Made by a program: the position numbers and the translations under genes. 64,000 nt of DNA from Pseudevernia furfuracea (Eukaryota > Ascomycota > Lecanoromycetes > Lecanorales > Parmeliaceae). Below, in pieces: positions 42,476 through 54,633 of this stretch; position 1 is the first letter of the stretch; every line of letters begins with the position of its first letter. The DNA is taken from positions 558,001 through 622,000 of the forward strand of contig JAIUPT010000019.1 of NCBI GenBank assembly GCA_022315425.1, written 5' to 3'. The notes below the pieces were generated by a model that worked only from the letters and a program-made list of their open reading frames with translations, searched no databases and was not told where the DNA came from.

Positions 42476-45462
42476 TTTCAAATTTTTTCTTTGTTTCGGA
42501 TCGGCCAGCGAAGCTCTCATACTTAGCTGCACAGAGACCTTCAGGAGGACACAGTATAGCCATCGTTACATTTACATTTACGAGACACGTCACAGTTTGT
42601 GCAAATAGTTTTCCATCACCTGTGTTGGGCGATGTGCACGCACAAGAACCTCGGCAAAATCTTTATTGAACACACCGTCAGGGATATGAGGTCGCATTCG
42701 CTGCTCCGCTGAGGTGCTAGCTGTTCGAAAGGAGTCACGATTCTTCGGTGCGTGGTGATATGAACCATGTTTATTTATCCTTCCTATCTTCCATGCCATT
42801 CTATCTTCCAAAGGACGCGCTTTACTATTCGCAACTCCCCAGCATTTTTCCGACCTCTGATGCTCAAACTACCAAGTCAGGCGGGTTACACAAATTTTGC
42901 AAGAAGTAAGTGCGCATCCATGCCATCATCGGTCTTCTTCCAGAAAAACCTCAAACGTTTTCCTCAAATTCACGCATCAACATCAACGACTTCGTGCCAT
43001 CTGGATTTTCCTTTCCCCGGAATCGTGCTTTCCAGGCCCAAGACCCTTTTTTAATTTTTTTTTGGCTGCTCAGCCAAACCGCAGATTGCGAGGACGTAGT
43101 TGAAAACGCGATGGGATTATCATGCAGGAGCGGCGCAACGTGATCCGAACGGAATTTAGATGGCGAAAGGATCTGATATCCACGGCATCGTGTTGTCCGG
43201 CTTGCAGGGCATCTAGTCTCATTCGGGGGGGGGTTTAGAAGGTGGGAGACTTCCACGCATTGAATAGGATTCGCAGGTGGGAGTTGAGGGAAAATGGTAT
43301 TCTGGTCTCCGGTATAAGAGAGCTTTCTTGTCGCCATGATGTGTCTCGTGTGCCCGTCATTGCTTGTTGGCTTGATGAGGACTGCTACCGACAAGACCAG
43401 ATTCACAGACTGGATTGGGGAATCACAGGATTAGCGTACGGTGAGGCATTGTTTGCAAGGAGGCTGGTTCACAAGTATTGGAACATTGATGACGGCTTGA
43501 TGGTTATTCTATGGAGTTTGTGTGCTTATTTGTAGTACGAGTACATGCCAAGCATATTAGGGCTGAGTTGCTGAATTTGTTATTATTGGTGCGGTAATAA
43601 CCAAGCTACCGAGGTATGTAGCTGAGTTCCATTAAGTGGGTCTGCGGTGGATCTATGTTGGCCGAAAGTCATAGCCGAAAAACCATTATTGGTCTATGAC
43701 TGTCGGCAAGGGATGTCGGAAACTGCACCGGTGGAATCACCTCGTATTGCGCTTAATTTGGCCTGTAGGACACGTAAACTCGAGCGTCCCTTGATGGGTC
43801 TGAGGGGCGAGTTTCTGGGCATAAATACCTGGTCTATGGCCGCCTCCATAGCTTTTTCTTTATGCTTCTCATCCTTCTCTGAATTTTATAGCCAATATAG
43901 CACTAAACCTATTTGGTCTATCGGATCATTGTTCTTCCGCCCCGCGCATCCCATCGTAGCAACAGAATTCCAGCAACAAGTTTGAAATTGGGGGAGGCAT
44001 ATCTACCTACCCGGATGTGTAACCAAAGGACTGGCGTAAAGCGACGCGTGATTTGTTGAGATTCGCACTCACAGGAGGGCCGTACACCCATTTCATAGGT
44101 TGGATATTTAGGATATAGAGGGCCATATGCATTTCCATCGGTGTTAATGTCGAGCTCGCCAGTGATTGTCGAGGGCGATGACGGAAACGACTCATCTGAG
44201 GAAGCCTCGGCTGCACTGGGTGGCTGTCTTACTTTCTCCACCAGGCCTCAGCAGTTGCGCCAGAGTCACCTCGTCCGCGCGCTTGAGGCTGTTGAATCTC
44301 GGTGTCTCCGGCTTGTCGTTTGAGGTGGCCTGAATGCTCGATCGGCCCCGCTCTTGCAACCTTCACGGATTCCTCTTCACCTGCGGCAGTTCTGTGAGGT
44401 AAACTAGTGTAAGTAAGGGCGAGGAGGGCAGGTAGTTCATATGCCGTTGTTGGCTGATGTCTAGTGTTTTTGACAAGGATTTGAGAGTTTCCGCGTAGGA
44501 ATCAATAGTGTTGGTAGCCGTAGAAGCTGTGTACGATCGGAGATCCTTTGTCTCTTTCGACTGGGTTCATACTGACGAACGACAAAGATTTGTTGTTGGT
44601 GTCAAAATCTGAAGGCATGTCTAGATTCAGATCAAGAGAGCAGACGAATGAAGTAGTCTCACGGTATTGCATCATATCTCGTCATTCTTACAATGCATTT
44701 CACACAGCTAATCAGAGAGATCAGGGGCCATGAGGCCTTCTACATCCTGCCCGAACAGTATGTGCAGAACTTCTTGGAGAGCTTACGTCTTAGGTGTTGA
44801 AATACTCTCAATGCTAAGGCGTGACGATCCTTGCTGACATCAAAGCCGTTGATCATCTGAGATATGGGGTGCATAGCTGACAGTGGCTGTAATCGAGATC
44901 AGCACTTTGGCTATGAATGAAGAGAAGGACCTATACCGTGTTTTGTGTATCTTTGTGTGAGCTCGAGGAAGATGTCGTTGTCTTCGAATGATCGGGAGGA
45001 GCCAAGGCAAGCCGAGATCAAGTTTCCATGCGGAAAATTCTTACCAAGTGCGTCCTGATTTAGTCTGATTGAAGAATTGAAGGTGAGCTTGAATAGCAAC
45101 TCTGGATCTGAAGTGTAAGGTAGGATGTTGATACCAGAATTTAATCAAAATCTTTCGTTTAAGTGTTGTTGAGATGCGAGATACTTATGTATAATGTAAC
45201 TTTCAAGTTGAGGGATGGTGAGTAAAACAGCTTGCGCTAAGTCGTCTTTCATTCGTCGTGTATCGGGCTTAACTCCAATTCTTATTCAAGCGTAAAATAC
45301 ATTGAGCTGAGTGCATCAGCGAACGATGGCGTGGTACTCAAAGATGGTGGATTTTTCACGAGTTTTAAGTAGAAGAATCGTTACAATTTCTGACATACAG
45401 TTTGGCGAGGATGATCATCGTGCTTAGATTGGGTACTACCTTACATTATACCAGATACCCGT

Positions 45463-46903
45463 TTAGTTAAACTCCCGTGCTGCAAATCTCATCTCGCTAG
45501 CTCCGACGTCAAATACTGCCAGTACATTCTTCAGGAATACATCTCCAAGAATTGAAAGACTGTCGCCAGCGTCATCAACGCCTGAGACACACGTACCGTC
45601 TCCATTATCCACGAACAGATCTTCCGCATTGATGAAAAACGTCTCTGCTCCAATCCTGACACCGAATTCAGGAGCCTTTGCGTTGCAGTCTACGACATAT
45701 GCACCTTCTTCATCACTGTAAACAGCCGGTGGATCAAATAGTGCATTTACAGAATCGGCAATACCCGTCGGCAGGTATATTAAGGTCGTGCCGCTATCAA
45801 CGATGACTTGGACCTGGGATGAATTTGTTGGGGTTCCAAAAGGATTGGGGAAATCCGGCAGAGACCAGTGCGTATTCTCACTTCCTTCATAGTAGAAGCC
45901 GTTAGTCGTGATGGTGTAGAATTGATATTGAGGTACCGGAGCCGGCGCATCCGCGTCGTTCATGGTGAGCAGCTGGAAAGGTGCACTAGCGAAGATTGGT
46001 GAGAAGAGCACAGGTGGTAAGCCGCCAATTGCAAGCAAGCCGCCAGGTACTGTTCCTGACATCAGGGACGACCTCTCGATTGCCAGACTGAACAGAGGAG
46101 TCACGTGGCCCTCCTCGTACATGTTGGTGAAGACTGGATTGTACGGGATGTTGGTGGTAGTGTCCATGGCAGGATTATTCCCAGCATGTTGGCTGGTAAT
46201 TGAAGGAAAAGCGAACCCGATTAGGCCACTTGAAACGCCGTCACCGAACCATGCTGCGAAATCTACAACAGCGACTTGTTGGTTTTCGACAGTGATTCCA
46301 GCTATCGTCACAGGCTCGATTCCAAAGATGCCGGTTAAGAACTCTCCATCGCCATACGTGATGTTGAAATTGACATCAGGGATCCGTTTAAACGGTGGCT
46401 CTATGGTATATGTTGAGGCAAAGAGGCAGTCGCTTTGTGGTTCGTCAGCCCCAGTGGTCACGTTGACGCACTGGAAATCTTTCCGAGCCAGCCAAGTATC
46501 ACTACTACCTAGCAAATCTTTGTTAGCTGATTCAGGCTCTCGCACTTCCCGCTAACGACATACCTGTATCAACAACCGCTTGAAAGGATTCGGCCCCAAA
46601 CTCCACGCCGGTTAAAAAGACCATGCCTTCTTCAACCGATGTCAACGGAGCAACACCATACACTCCGTTAACCTCACTGCCTTTCCGAAGTGATTGCACA
46701 TATCCTGCACTCCTAGAGACACCGGATGCTTGTCGAGTCAAGGAGAGGACATGGGACGCCTGTGTATTTGGGCTGGGCGCTTGGAATGGGACAGGGGATT
46801 GCCCTCCAACTTTGAACTTATGGTTTCGAAATCCCTGAACACCGGCCGCGAATAAGATCAACCCCGTATATAGAGCCGCGTAAAGCTTTCTTGAAGCGAC
46901 CAT
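45463..46903 (-). CDS. Secreted pepsin-type (A1) aspartic protease
   Basis: Two exons (46564-46903, 45463-46508) give 461 residues. Start MVASRKLYAALYTGLILFAA is a signal peptide, followed by a pro-segment (FRNHKFKVGG...). Both catalytic motifs are present: VVDTG-SSDTW across the intron and VIVDSGTTLIYLP. Other A1 features: YGDGEFLTGIFG (flap region), GLIGFAFPS, GGLLAIGGLPP, YQFYTITTNGFYYEG and SILGDVFLKNVLAVFDVGASEMRFA at the end. There is no serine-rich tail or C-terminal hydrophobic segment, so it is probably secreted rather than GPI-anchored. It should cut proteins outside the cell at acid pH. The intron (46509-46563) keeps the frame. Unlike typical fungal pepsins it has a long Cys-bounded insert after the first motif (CVNVTTG...DCLFA). 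Confidence 0.92.
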
Positions 46904-47601
46904 GCTGTTGTATAAGCGGTAAGGGTGTAGCTACTGGGGACTCGAGGAGCCAATATAAATACTGCTGAACCTTGAAGAAACGTAAAGGGACTGGATCCAG
47001 GGCAGTAGAAAGACTGAAGCGTGCAATCGGAGGATGGCAGAAGCAAGACATGCCAGCTCCTAAGTAGTTATTGCTTCGGTAGTACATACGCACTCTTCGT
47101 ATTTTGCCCGACGATGTCCGGGTCACGTTCAATATAGAACCCAAGCGGAAGGTGAGATAAAGACGTTTGACATAATCGCTGGTCTTACGTAATAGGATGG
47201 CATCATGAGGTGCATGAAGATTTCCCGGTATCTTCTTAGCGTTAGTAGAATCACCAATGCGGAAGGTCGACAACAGAGCTATCTCGGGCTTCCGATCAGA
47301 GGACCTGACACCAGCAACAACGATACCTCCACACAATTGGAGTAGTCGAATGGATAAATCTTCTAGGTCCATAAAACGAAGACTCTTTCCAAGCCATTGG
47401 TATTGGCTGTTCTTTTACATCAATCAGTAATCACGTCCGCTTATGCCAAGACGCTGTTAAATGCAAGGCGAGATAAGAGCGCTGAAAGCACTTAAAAGGC
47501 TTTCAAGGTTGTTTTATTCTCTAATGTCTCTCTCTACATATGTCTGTCATTCTCTCATGTTCTAGCGATGTCTTTCGATCCCGTGACTCCGCTTCGTCAT
47601 G
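46904..47601. other. Intergenic region with an unconfirmed minus-strand frame
   Basis: About 700 bases. A minus-strand frame with ATG at 47372 runs into the protease gene; its first 80 codons (MDLEDLSIRLLQLCGG, TFRIGDSTNAKKIPG) look coding-like but the rest overlaps the protease leader in another frame. It may be an unrecognised first exon; not called. Confidence 0.4.
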
Positions 47602-49072
47602 TTAGTTTGTCTGCAACATAGGTACTGCAAAATCCTGAACAGGGTACTGCATTACAGATTCCAGGGGGTAATAGATCTGAACGTCGGTTGTTGTGAAGGC
47701 TGAATAGTTCGTGGTATTGTTCTGTGGCAGGCCTTGATTGACATGTGGATTCCTATCATCATTCCGAGGTGCTGGAATTTGATAATCTGTACCATGCTGT
47801 TCCAAAGGTTGCAAAGTTGCACCAGCTGAGAGGTTGCGGATACTGCTTCGAGCGGCGGCCACCTTACCTTGCCTCCGGATAGCCCTACCAGTATAATATC
47901 CGCCACACTGGGTTCCTTTGCGAATACATCTTTCGCAGGACGGCACTTCCCCAGTACATTTCACGCGGCTATATCTGAATTTGTCCTTGGTGTCAACACA
48001 TCTTTCAAACTATACAGTGGGACCTAAAATCCTACCTGCAGTTTTCGCATGCAACCACTGTCTTCGAGCCCATTGCCCGACGCTTCTCTGGCTTCCGAAT
48101 ACGATTGATTGGGACCTTGAGTCTCGGAAGGCTCGGATGACCAGAAACCGCAGCGCTACCGTTCTGCTTCTCCTGGCTTCCCAGCCCCATAATTTTGTTG
48201 ACTGTACTCGCCCGTCTAGCACGGACTGCTATCTTTTGAGAAGTGTCGAGGGGTCCTGCGCTCACGGCAGCAAAGTCCGCGTCGCCGATTGCTCCAATTG
48301 TAGGAAAAACTGGAGGATTCTGCGGGGGCGTAGGTGGTGGTGCCAGCGAGTGAAATCCATGGTGATCCGTAAGAGGTTTGGGAAGGAGTCGCCGAAGACT
48401 ACTGTTGAGGCTCCCAGTTAGCATCAACTCCGTCGCTGAAAAGGCAAGACATGGTTCGACTCGTTGCCGCTCTTGGGGACTGTATAATTACCGGCTATGG
48501 TAGATTGAGCCTCTGTTTTCCATGGGCGCACTAATCTGTCTGTCCCTAGCTGTTGTGTCTTGAATTGAGGCAGTGGTGCCAGTCGCCCAACAAGAACTTT
48601 CAGTACGCTTCCATTCCCCGCTACCTGGTGGATACTGGGTATGTATCGGCAAGCCAGGTAGTGGCGCTGGAATAAAGGTTGACCCAGCCGCCGGAGGCTG
48701 GGACGAATATCTTGAGCTGTCCTTGAGTCAGCAACAATCTGATCACCTTAGACATCGTGGAGCCGCACTTCCGCACTCTGGCAATAAAAAGGAGAAGAGG
48801 ACTGCTTACCCATTGTAGGTAAATCCATGATTCGTGGGCGCCGGAGAAGCCCAAAAAGCAATCGGGTCAATATTTGAACAGAAATTGCACCGATAGGGAG
48901 CATCGGCCTCCATTCGGACATAGTCTGGACAGATTTTATGGTCCCCAACCATTAGTCGTAACGTCAATACGGGATTAAGACACAGCACAAGACCCTTGTC
49001 ATCCTCAAAGTCTCCGCCACAGATGTGACATACCAACTGAACACACATATTGGCGACGTTCTCTGGTGCCAC
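47602..49072 (-). CDS. Zn2Cys6 DNA-binding protein with N-terminal zinc-finger-like region
   Basis: The secure part is exon 48036-about 48440 plus exon 47602-47974. Removing 47975-48035 builds a full Zn2Cys6 motif, CENCRYSRVKC-(5)-CERC-(6)-C, a fungal transcription-factor DNA-binding domain, preceded by basic INRIRKPEKRRAMGSK. Only about 100 residues follow, rich in Asn and Tyr and without the usual long middle-homology domain. Upstream, minus-strand frames continue to 49072 and include a Cys/His pattern like a PHD or RING finger (CHICGG, HKICPDY, YRCNFC) and a stretch reading LPQFKTQQLGTDRLVRPWK. I think these are earlier exons of the same gene, but the junctions near 48450-48830 are not settled and no ATG was fixed. 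Nuclear regulator by inference; targets unknown. Confidence 0.6.
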
Positions 49073-50131
49073 TTCGTAAAGGTATGATGGAACCTAGTCT
49101 TGAAAAGTGTTGGGAAGGGAGCTGATGCATATCTATATATTCAAAAGGTCACGAACGTAACCTCATTGTGGAAGGGTATGAGAGTCTAAGTCGTCATTGT
49201 TAGGGCTGTCCACTGACAACAACAGAAACGTCGGGTGTGTAGGTGCCAAGCTTTGCCACTGTCAGATTTCTCATACTTCGGGTGCAGAAGTGGTAACGTG
49301 AGCCTCACTCATAGGCGCCTAAGTGAGGGGGAGAGCAAGAGCCTACCATCGACGTTACAGTCCCAGGGAAATGATAGCATGGAAACTAAGCCAGGAGGTG
49401 CATCAAATTGTGACCCTTTGGACCTAAGAAGTCGATGATAGCGATACCTTGCTTCGCGTTTTCGAACCCACGATGAATACGGATTGCCTTGATTGGACGG
49501 AACAAAGACTCTGGATGCCTGACACTCAAGTGTCCGTTATAGCACTTACCCCGCTGGCCTTGACTGAAATGTTGGAACGCGACCGTCCTGATTCATTTCA
49601 TATGACTGTAGGAGCAAACATCGACATGCATAAGTTGAAACTGGCCCACAGCTCAGCGATCGACTGTTATCTCTGATCGACTACGTCTCTACCACGCCCA
49701 TTTTCAATCACCAAATGCTTTGACTAAAAATCATGCATCTTGCCTTGCCCCCACTGCGGTTACCCTTTCGTATGCCTCTCGTGGTTAGCCCCTTACACAC
49801 CTCTCGTTCTGCTAGCTGCTATCTTGGTACCTCAACCTCCGCTATATTGACGTAGACGTCGTTTTCGCCCGCATCATACAATGGCGAATCTCTAGGGCTT
49901 TTTGGTTGCAAAAACTCTTGCGCAAAGCTCCCTGCTGCAAAGAGTAGATAGGAAGAAGGAATTCAGGCCCTGCGTGGATGTAGTACAAAACTAGGCGAGT
50001 GGTGATATGCTGAGTCAGCTTTGCTTGGCCAATGGCTTGCAGGCTGCCATCAACTTCCACAACCTCCAACCTATTGCTCAAGCTTATGCTTGCTCTTCCA
50101 CATCCTACATTCCTCTTGACCGTCCGCAATC
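49073..50131. other. Intergenic region, about 1 kb
   Basis: Short frames only; none with family features. The right end carries the ISY1 promoter and 5' UTR. Confidence 0.5.
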
Positions 50132-50991
50132 ATGGTAAGAGTTATATCCATATACTGACACTGTTATCGAGACTCTTGAGCTAACATGTCCTGGTCCAGG
50201 CGCGAAACTCCGAAAAAGCGCAGTCCATGCTCTTTCGTTTCCGTGCGCAACAAGCCGCCTCTCTGGGCATAATCGATGCAGGCCGTACTCGCCGTCCTAA
50301 AATGATCACTGAAGTCACTGCAATACCAGCGTGCGAGAAGTGGCGGGGCCAGGTTCTCAAAGAGATTTCGCGCAAAGTCAGCAAGATACAAGAGCAGAGC
50401 TTGAGCGATTTCCAGATTCGGGATTTGAACGATGAGATCAACAAGGCGATGAGGGAGAAGCATATGTGGGAGGTGCAGATACGGAATCTGGGGGGGCCGA
50501 ATTATATGAGGGGTGGGGGGAAGGTTTATGATGAAGAGGGGAAGGAGATTCCTGGGGGTGGGAAGGGCTATAGGTGTGTCTATGCTATGGATCTTTGTCG
50601 TGAGAGGGTTGATGAATTAACGTACTTGGTCAGGTACTTTGGTCGAGCGCGAGAATTACCGGGTGTGAAGGAAATGTTCGAGTCGAGCAAGCCAAAAGCG
50701 CCGGATAAACCGCTGGAAAGCAGAGCGGATCTTAGACGGCAGGTAGACGCGAGCTACTATGGCTACAATCTTGATGAAGAGGATGGGACTCTGCTAGCTT
50801 ACGAGGCAGAGAAGGAGAAAGAGGCACTGGAGAATCTCAAGGAGCAAGGGGATGGAAAGTCAGAGGCAGGTTGGGAGCCTCTTCCTGGGGATGCTGGAGA
50901 TGGGGTTGGTTGGAGGTTACCTACGAGCGAAGAGGTTCAGGAGGAGCTGGTGGACAGAAGAAGACGACGGTTATTGGATAAATTGGGTTGA
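50132..50991 (+). CDS. ISY1: Pre-mRNA-splicing factor Isy1
   Basis: The first coding exon is only the ATG (50132-50134); an intron of 65 bases (50135-50199, gtaaga ... gctaac ... cag) joins it to 50200-50991, giving 264 residues. The start reads M-ARNSEKAQSMLFRFRAQQAA, the invariant Isy1 opening, so the split start is well supported. Next come RPKMITEV, CEKWRGQVLKEISRKVSKIQ, LSDFQIRDLNDEINKAMREK, WEVQIRNLGGPNYMR and YRCVYAMDLCRERVDEL (family signatures). Isy1 belongs to the Prp19/NTC-associated complex, tunes the first catalytic step and proofreads 3' splice sites. The tail is acidic and ends RRRRLLDKLG. Nuclear. Confidence 0.95.
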
Positions 50992-51304
50992 TGTCCAAAA
51001 AGCCTGACAGTCTGTGCAATTAGCGGATCATCAGTTGAAATTGGCATTGATCCTCGCCCATATATTTCAGCCTACACCAGAGCCTTTCTAGAGTTATATG
51101 ACGAAAAGAGCGTCTGCGAATGATAGTCCAAAACTGTGGAGGGTCTTGTTGGCTTCACGGGGGAAAGTTTCTCCCTTTCCGACGGGTTTGATCCCAAATC
51201 GTCGCTTCCGCCGTTGCTTCGAGGTGGAGAATGTCAAAGTATCCAATCTCACCGCATATTGACTGGGCTCGCATCCTGTGTTCGGCCAATTCTATAGCTT
51301 TCTA

Positions 51305-53269
51305 ATGGACTACTCGTCACTCCCCAACGACCCAGACCATCCTGCCGGCGCAGATCCATGGCAGTCCTCTCCCCAGCCTACTAGAACTAGCTTCCCTCAA
51401 GCAGAGTCTGGAAGGGAACCCGATTCGCCCACAGGAAAGCCTGCGCCACTGACCCCCGAACCTCAGCACCAAGAAGAGCGAGATGGAAGCGACCAAGAGT
51501 CACCCAATGCTTCTAGCTACCAAGAGCTTCCACAACAGCCGAATGGTACCGGGAGGATACCTAGCAGATCAGATACAGCGAGCGATGTTCGGTTCCAAGG
51601 CCCACCATTGACTGAAGAAGAGCTTCGACAACAGCGACTATATCAACAACGGCAACAGGAGAGGTATCAACAGGCAATTCATGCGCAACAGCATGCAAGA
51701 GGTCCTGGACCTCAGCGATACCACCCAGGCGCTCGTGCTGGGCAAAGGCAACCTCCACAATACAAGCTACAAGCGAAAATCACTGGTCTTGAACGGACAG
51801 GGAAGAAGGATCCTGCCATCACGTTCGATGTTCATGTGAGTCTAAAGGATGTCTGGGCGAGGAGGGCATGTAGAAAGCTAACGCGACTGAAAGACGAATC
51901 TCCCAAAATTTCGCACCACACAAGTTAGAGCCATAAAACGCGCACACTCCGAATTCGTCAAGTTAGCAGATCATCTAATATCCTCCAATCCAGAAGCCTT
52001 TGTGCCTGCGGTCCCTCCCGCTCTCACGTCCGCTGGTGCCGGAACAGATGAAGATGAAGCTCGAACCAAAGCCTCGTTGCAGAGATGGCTAAACTATGTT
52101 TGTGGTAACGACGTTCTCATGAGGGATGACGAGATGGTGTTCTTTGTTGAAAGCGATGCCGGGTATAGCCCTATGATAAGAATGAAGCAGCCAGCTACTG
52201 GGGTACGGAGAAAGGTTATCAAACAGTTTGCACCGCCGCCAGATGATACGCCTGAGCTTCATGATGCCCGGCCTATCGTCAAGCTTTTCTACCTTGGGAC
52301 TATGGAGACCGGCCAGAAGGTTGACCGGGTGGTGAAGGCCAGGCGAGGTGAGCAGGCCATCTACTCAATTGAGCTTGCACGGGTTACTGATGCACCCCAG
52401 GGCTTGGTCTGGCAGAATCAGATCTAGGTGTCAGGATCGGCCAACTCTCCGTACAGGAAACTCATCCAGGTCTCGCAAGTGCATATCGAAAATTGGGCAA
52501 AATCATACAAACAACAGGCGACTATCATGCAGCACAAGGCACAGCTGAAGCAACCACTATTGGTGATCCTCTGAATTACCACTCTTCTGACGCTCTCATC
52601 GTCAAAGAAACCCTCACAAATCGCCACATTCTCCTCCGCGACCTCCTCACAGCCCAAGCAGCCACTCGCAACAAATTGTCTGCCGCCGATAGGATCAAGT
52701 CCAGCAGCTCCGTGCGTCGAGAAAAAGTCGATGAAGCTATCAATGCTCTCGATGAAGCCAAAAGCCATGAACAGTATCTTGCTCACAAGACACAGCGGGT
52801 GACAAGTAACCTGTTGCACGAGAAACGCCGCTGGTTCGCACGTACAGCCGCAGACCTTCGTGTCAGTATCCGCGAATACGTTCTCCGTGAGATTGACTTT
52901 GAGCGTCGGACACTGGCTACTCTGGAGGCTGTCCGCCCTGATGTTCGAGCTATCGATGCGTCTGGTGGTCTGTCGCGGTTAGGCCGGGAAGCACATCCTG
53001 TCATACGCAGAACCAGTATGGCGTCCAGTCAAGGTCCGAGAGGGGATGCGTGGAGTGGCGTGCCAAGAAGGAACGATGCGCTGGACCGGAGCGTTAGCGG
53101 CGGGTTTCCACCAAATGTGAAGGAAGAGGATGGCGTAAATGGCGAAGAAGGAGGACGGAAGAGAGCGGGTACTGGAGCATCAAGTCTCAAGGGTGTGGCA
53201 GAGGAGCCAGATGATGATAGAATCGATGCAAAGAATGCGGCTAGTCGCTTGGCTACTAGTACGTTTTGA
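51305..53269 (+). CDS. VPS17: Vps17, sorting nexin subunit of retromer
   Basis: Three exons (51305-51835, 51894-52347, 52401-53269) give 617 residues from MDYSSLPND; an in-frame ATG at 51278 would add nine. Vps17 pairs with Vps5 through BAR domains and, with the Vps26/29/35 trimer, returns receptors such as Vps10 from endosomes to the Golgi. Order: Pro/Gln-rich disordered head (residues 1-155), PX domain (YKLQAKITGLERTG, FDVH-TNLPKFRTTQ across the first intron, HSEFVKLADHLI, LQRWLNYVC), a linker IVKLFYLGTMETGQKVDRVVKARRG-LGLAESDLG across the second intron, and a helical BAR part (YRKLGKIIQTTGDYHAAQGT, NRHILLRDLL, KRRWFARTAADLR). The tail is charged and disordered. The 300 bases upstream hold nothing but promoter. 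Confidence 0.95.
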
Positions 53270-53683
53270 GGGAGGAAAGACAATGAGTGTATCAGATAAT
53301 TGATGGAGGTTGAAGCAACTGGTCTTGTGGATATGTGTACAATGAACTGTTTGCATCTCCTGTCCTCTCAGAGTTACAGCTGCTAGAGAATTCCACAGTC
53401 TTTTTCTCCTCGAGTGCGTCGACTGTTCAAGATTGCAACAGCTTGATCACAACTTCATCCTAATACCATTCCACCGATTCCATCCCCCTTTCAATGCATT
53501 TCGTGATAGTCGCCCTTACCCTGGGCAACGGAGCTATCAATCCAACAGTATTGACACTGTCCTCCAATTCGCTCAACTCTTTCCTAAGAGCAACGTGCTG
53601 ACATGGCCACATTCATCCTCGCCTTCACAGACATGGGTACAGCAAGCATCCAACCGTACGCACACGGCACTCCCCAAAAGTTC
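53270..53683. other. Convergent intergenic region
   Basis: About 410 bases between the VPS17 stop and the stop of the next minus-strand gene. No supportable feature. Confidence 0.5.
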
Positions 53684-54633
53684 TCACTTCCGCTCCTCCC
53701 CACGCCAAACAAGCTCCTCGATCCTCTCCTGCAAAACGCTCCTCACAGTCCTCTTGTACATCCCCGCGCTCCTATTCGCCGCCACATCCTCCGCGACGTC
53801 TTCCCACTAGCACACATTTCGGAGTCAGCCCTTGCCAATTTTTTTTGGATGACAGTTGGGAGGGAAACAAGGGCATGTCTGGGGAGCAAAAAAGGGGGTG
53901 TGCTAAACTAAATTGGACAAATTTGCCCCCTGCGGCAATAATGCCTCGCGGGCTCCAAAAAGCACGTCTCGAACGAACGGAAAGACGGAAAAACCGGAAA
54001 AAGTGCCTTACGTCAACCTGCCTCAGGACGCTTTCGGCAACGCGCTTCAGCTCCATCCACGAGATCCCCTCTTCTTCTTCTTCTCCTCCTTCCGCTCGCG
54101 GCGGCTCGGGCTGGTAGACGATTGAGAACTTGGGCGTGCGACGGAAGCGGCGGTGGGGCGAGGGTGTGGGTGTGGGTGTGGGTGTGGGGGTTAGGTGGTG
54201 GGCGGCGCGGGGGCGCTTGACGGACAATGGGGTGTGGGGGTCGGGGAAGGCGGTTTGGGGGGAGCGTTTGAGGTTCTTCTTCGTGGGGGTTGCGTCTGGC
54301 GTTGGCGGTAGATGGGATAGATGGGTAGTTTCGAGACGGTTCGGCGTCTTCTTCTGCGGTGTGAGGGGCTCCTTTGAAGCCGTTGGAAGCCTGTGGTGGG
54401 TCGAGGCGGGCGTGTTCTAGAAGTTTGCGTGCGAGTGAGCGGTTGTCCGAAACGGAAAGGTAGAGAGAGGTAGGCAATCTGAATTATCTTACCGCGCCGG
54501 AATCCAATTTCTGCCCATGGGAAGCTGTAGGCTTGCCACTTTTCTGCTGGTGAAGGTGATCATTCGGCAGCCTCACGAAGAGTTCGGCCAGGCGCTCTGT
54601 TTCGGTGCTGGTGGACGAGGGTTGCGAAGGCAT
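53684..54633 (-). CDS. Proline-rich protein of unknown function
   Basis: Three exons, 54493-54633, 54012-54416 and 53684-53806, all in phase 0, give 222 residues. Start MPSQPSSTSTETERLAELFVRLPNDHL; the middle is Pro/Thr/Lys-rich (TPQKKTPNRLETTHLSHLPP, PTPDATPTKKNLKRSP) with a TPTPTPTPTP run encoded by a hexanucleotide repeat; the C-terminal 70 residues are ordered-looking: KFSIVYQPEPPRAEGGEEEEE, WMELKRVAESVLRQVD-WEDVAEDV and MYKRTVRSVLQERIEELV. Thr-Pro sites suggest phosphorylation by proline-directed kinases. No signal peptide or membrane helix. I do not recognise the family. A competing longer open frame on the same strand (54013-54477) is a shadow: it lacks the C-terminal exon and shows no conserved pattern. 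Confidence 0.65.
54162..54190 (+). repeat. Hexanucleotide microsatellite inside a coding exon
   Basis: About four and a half units of GGGTGT on the plus strand, read on the minus strand as Thr-Pro dipeptides in the protein of 53684-54633. Unit changes of six bases keep the frame, so length can vary between strains without breaking the gene. Confidence 0.85.

Larger units (their letters stand above)
41685..45462. other. Gene-poor 3.8 kb
   Basis: No supportable gene. Coding-like scraps occur on the minus strand (for example HPISQMINGFDV...VFQHLR near 44800-44880 and SIRLNQDALGKNFPHGN near 45010-45080), but they do not join into a model and may be a worn gene. Two tRNA-like motifs lie at 41809 and 42429. 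The 42951-43406 minus frame crosses oligo-T runs and is not convincing. Confidence 0.45.

Noticed and set aside
42951..43406. 151-codon minus-strand frame
   Set aside because: It crosses oligo-A/T runs, has irregular composition and shows no family features.
46818..47372. 184-codon minus-strand frame
   Set aside because: Its second half overlaps the protease leader in another frame; only the first 80 codons look coding-like, so I mention it without calling a gene.
49440..49490. tRNA-like GGGTTCGAA on the minus strand
   Set aside because: No stem partners, no A box, no T tract; most likely chance.
54013..54477. Longer minus-strand frame with His-Thr repeats
   Set aside because: The +1 frame contains the spliced, phase-consistent gene at 53684-54633, whose C-terminal exon reads sensibly; this frame does not continue.
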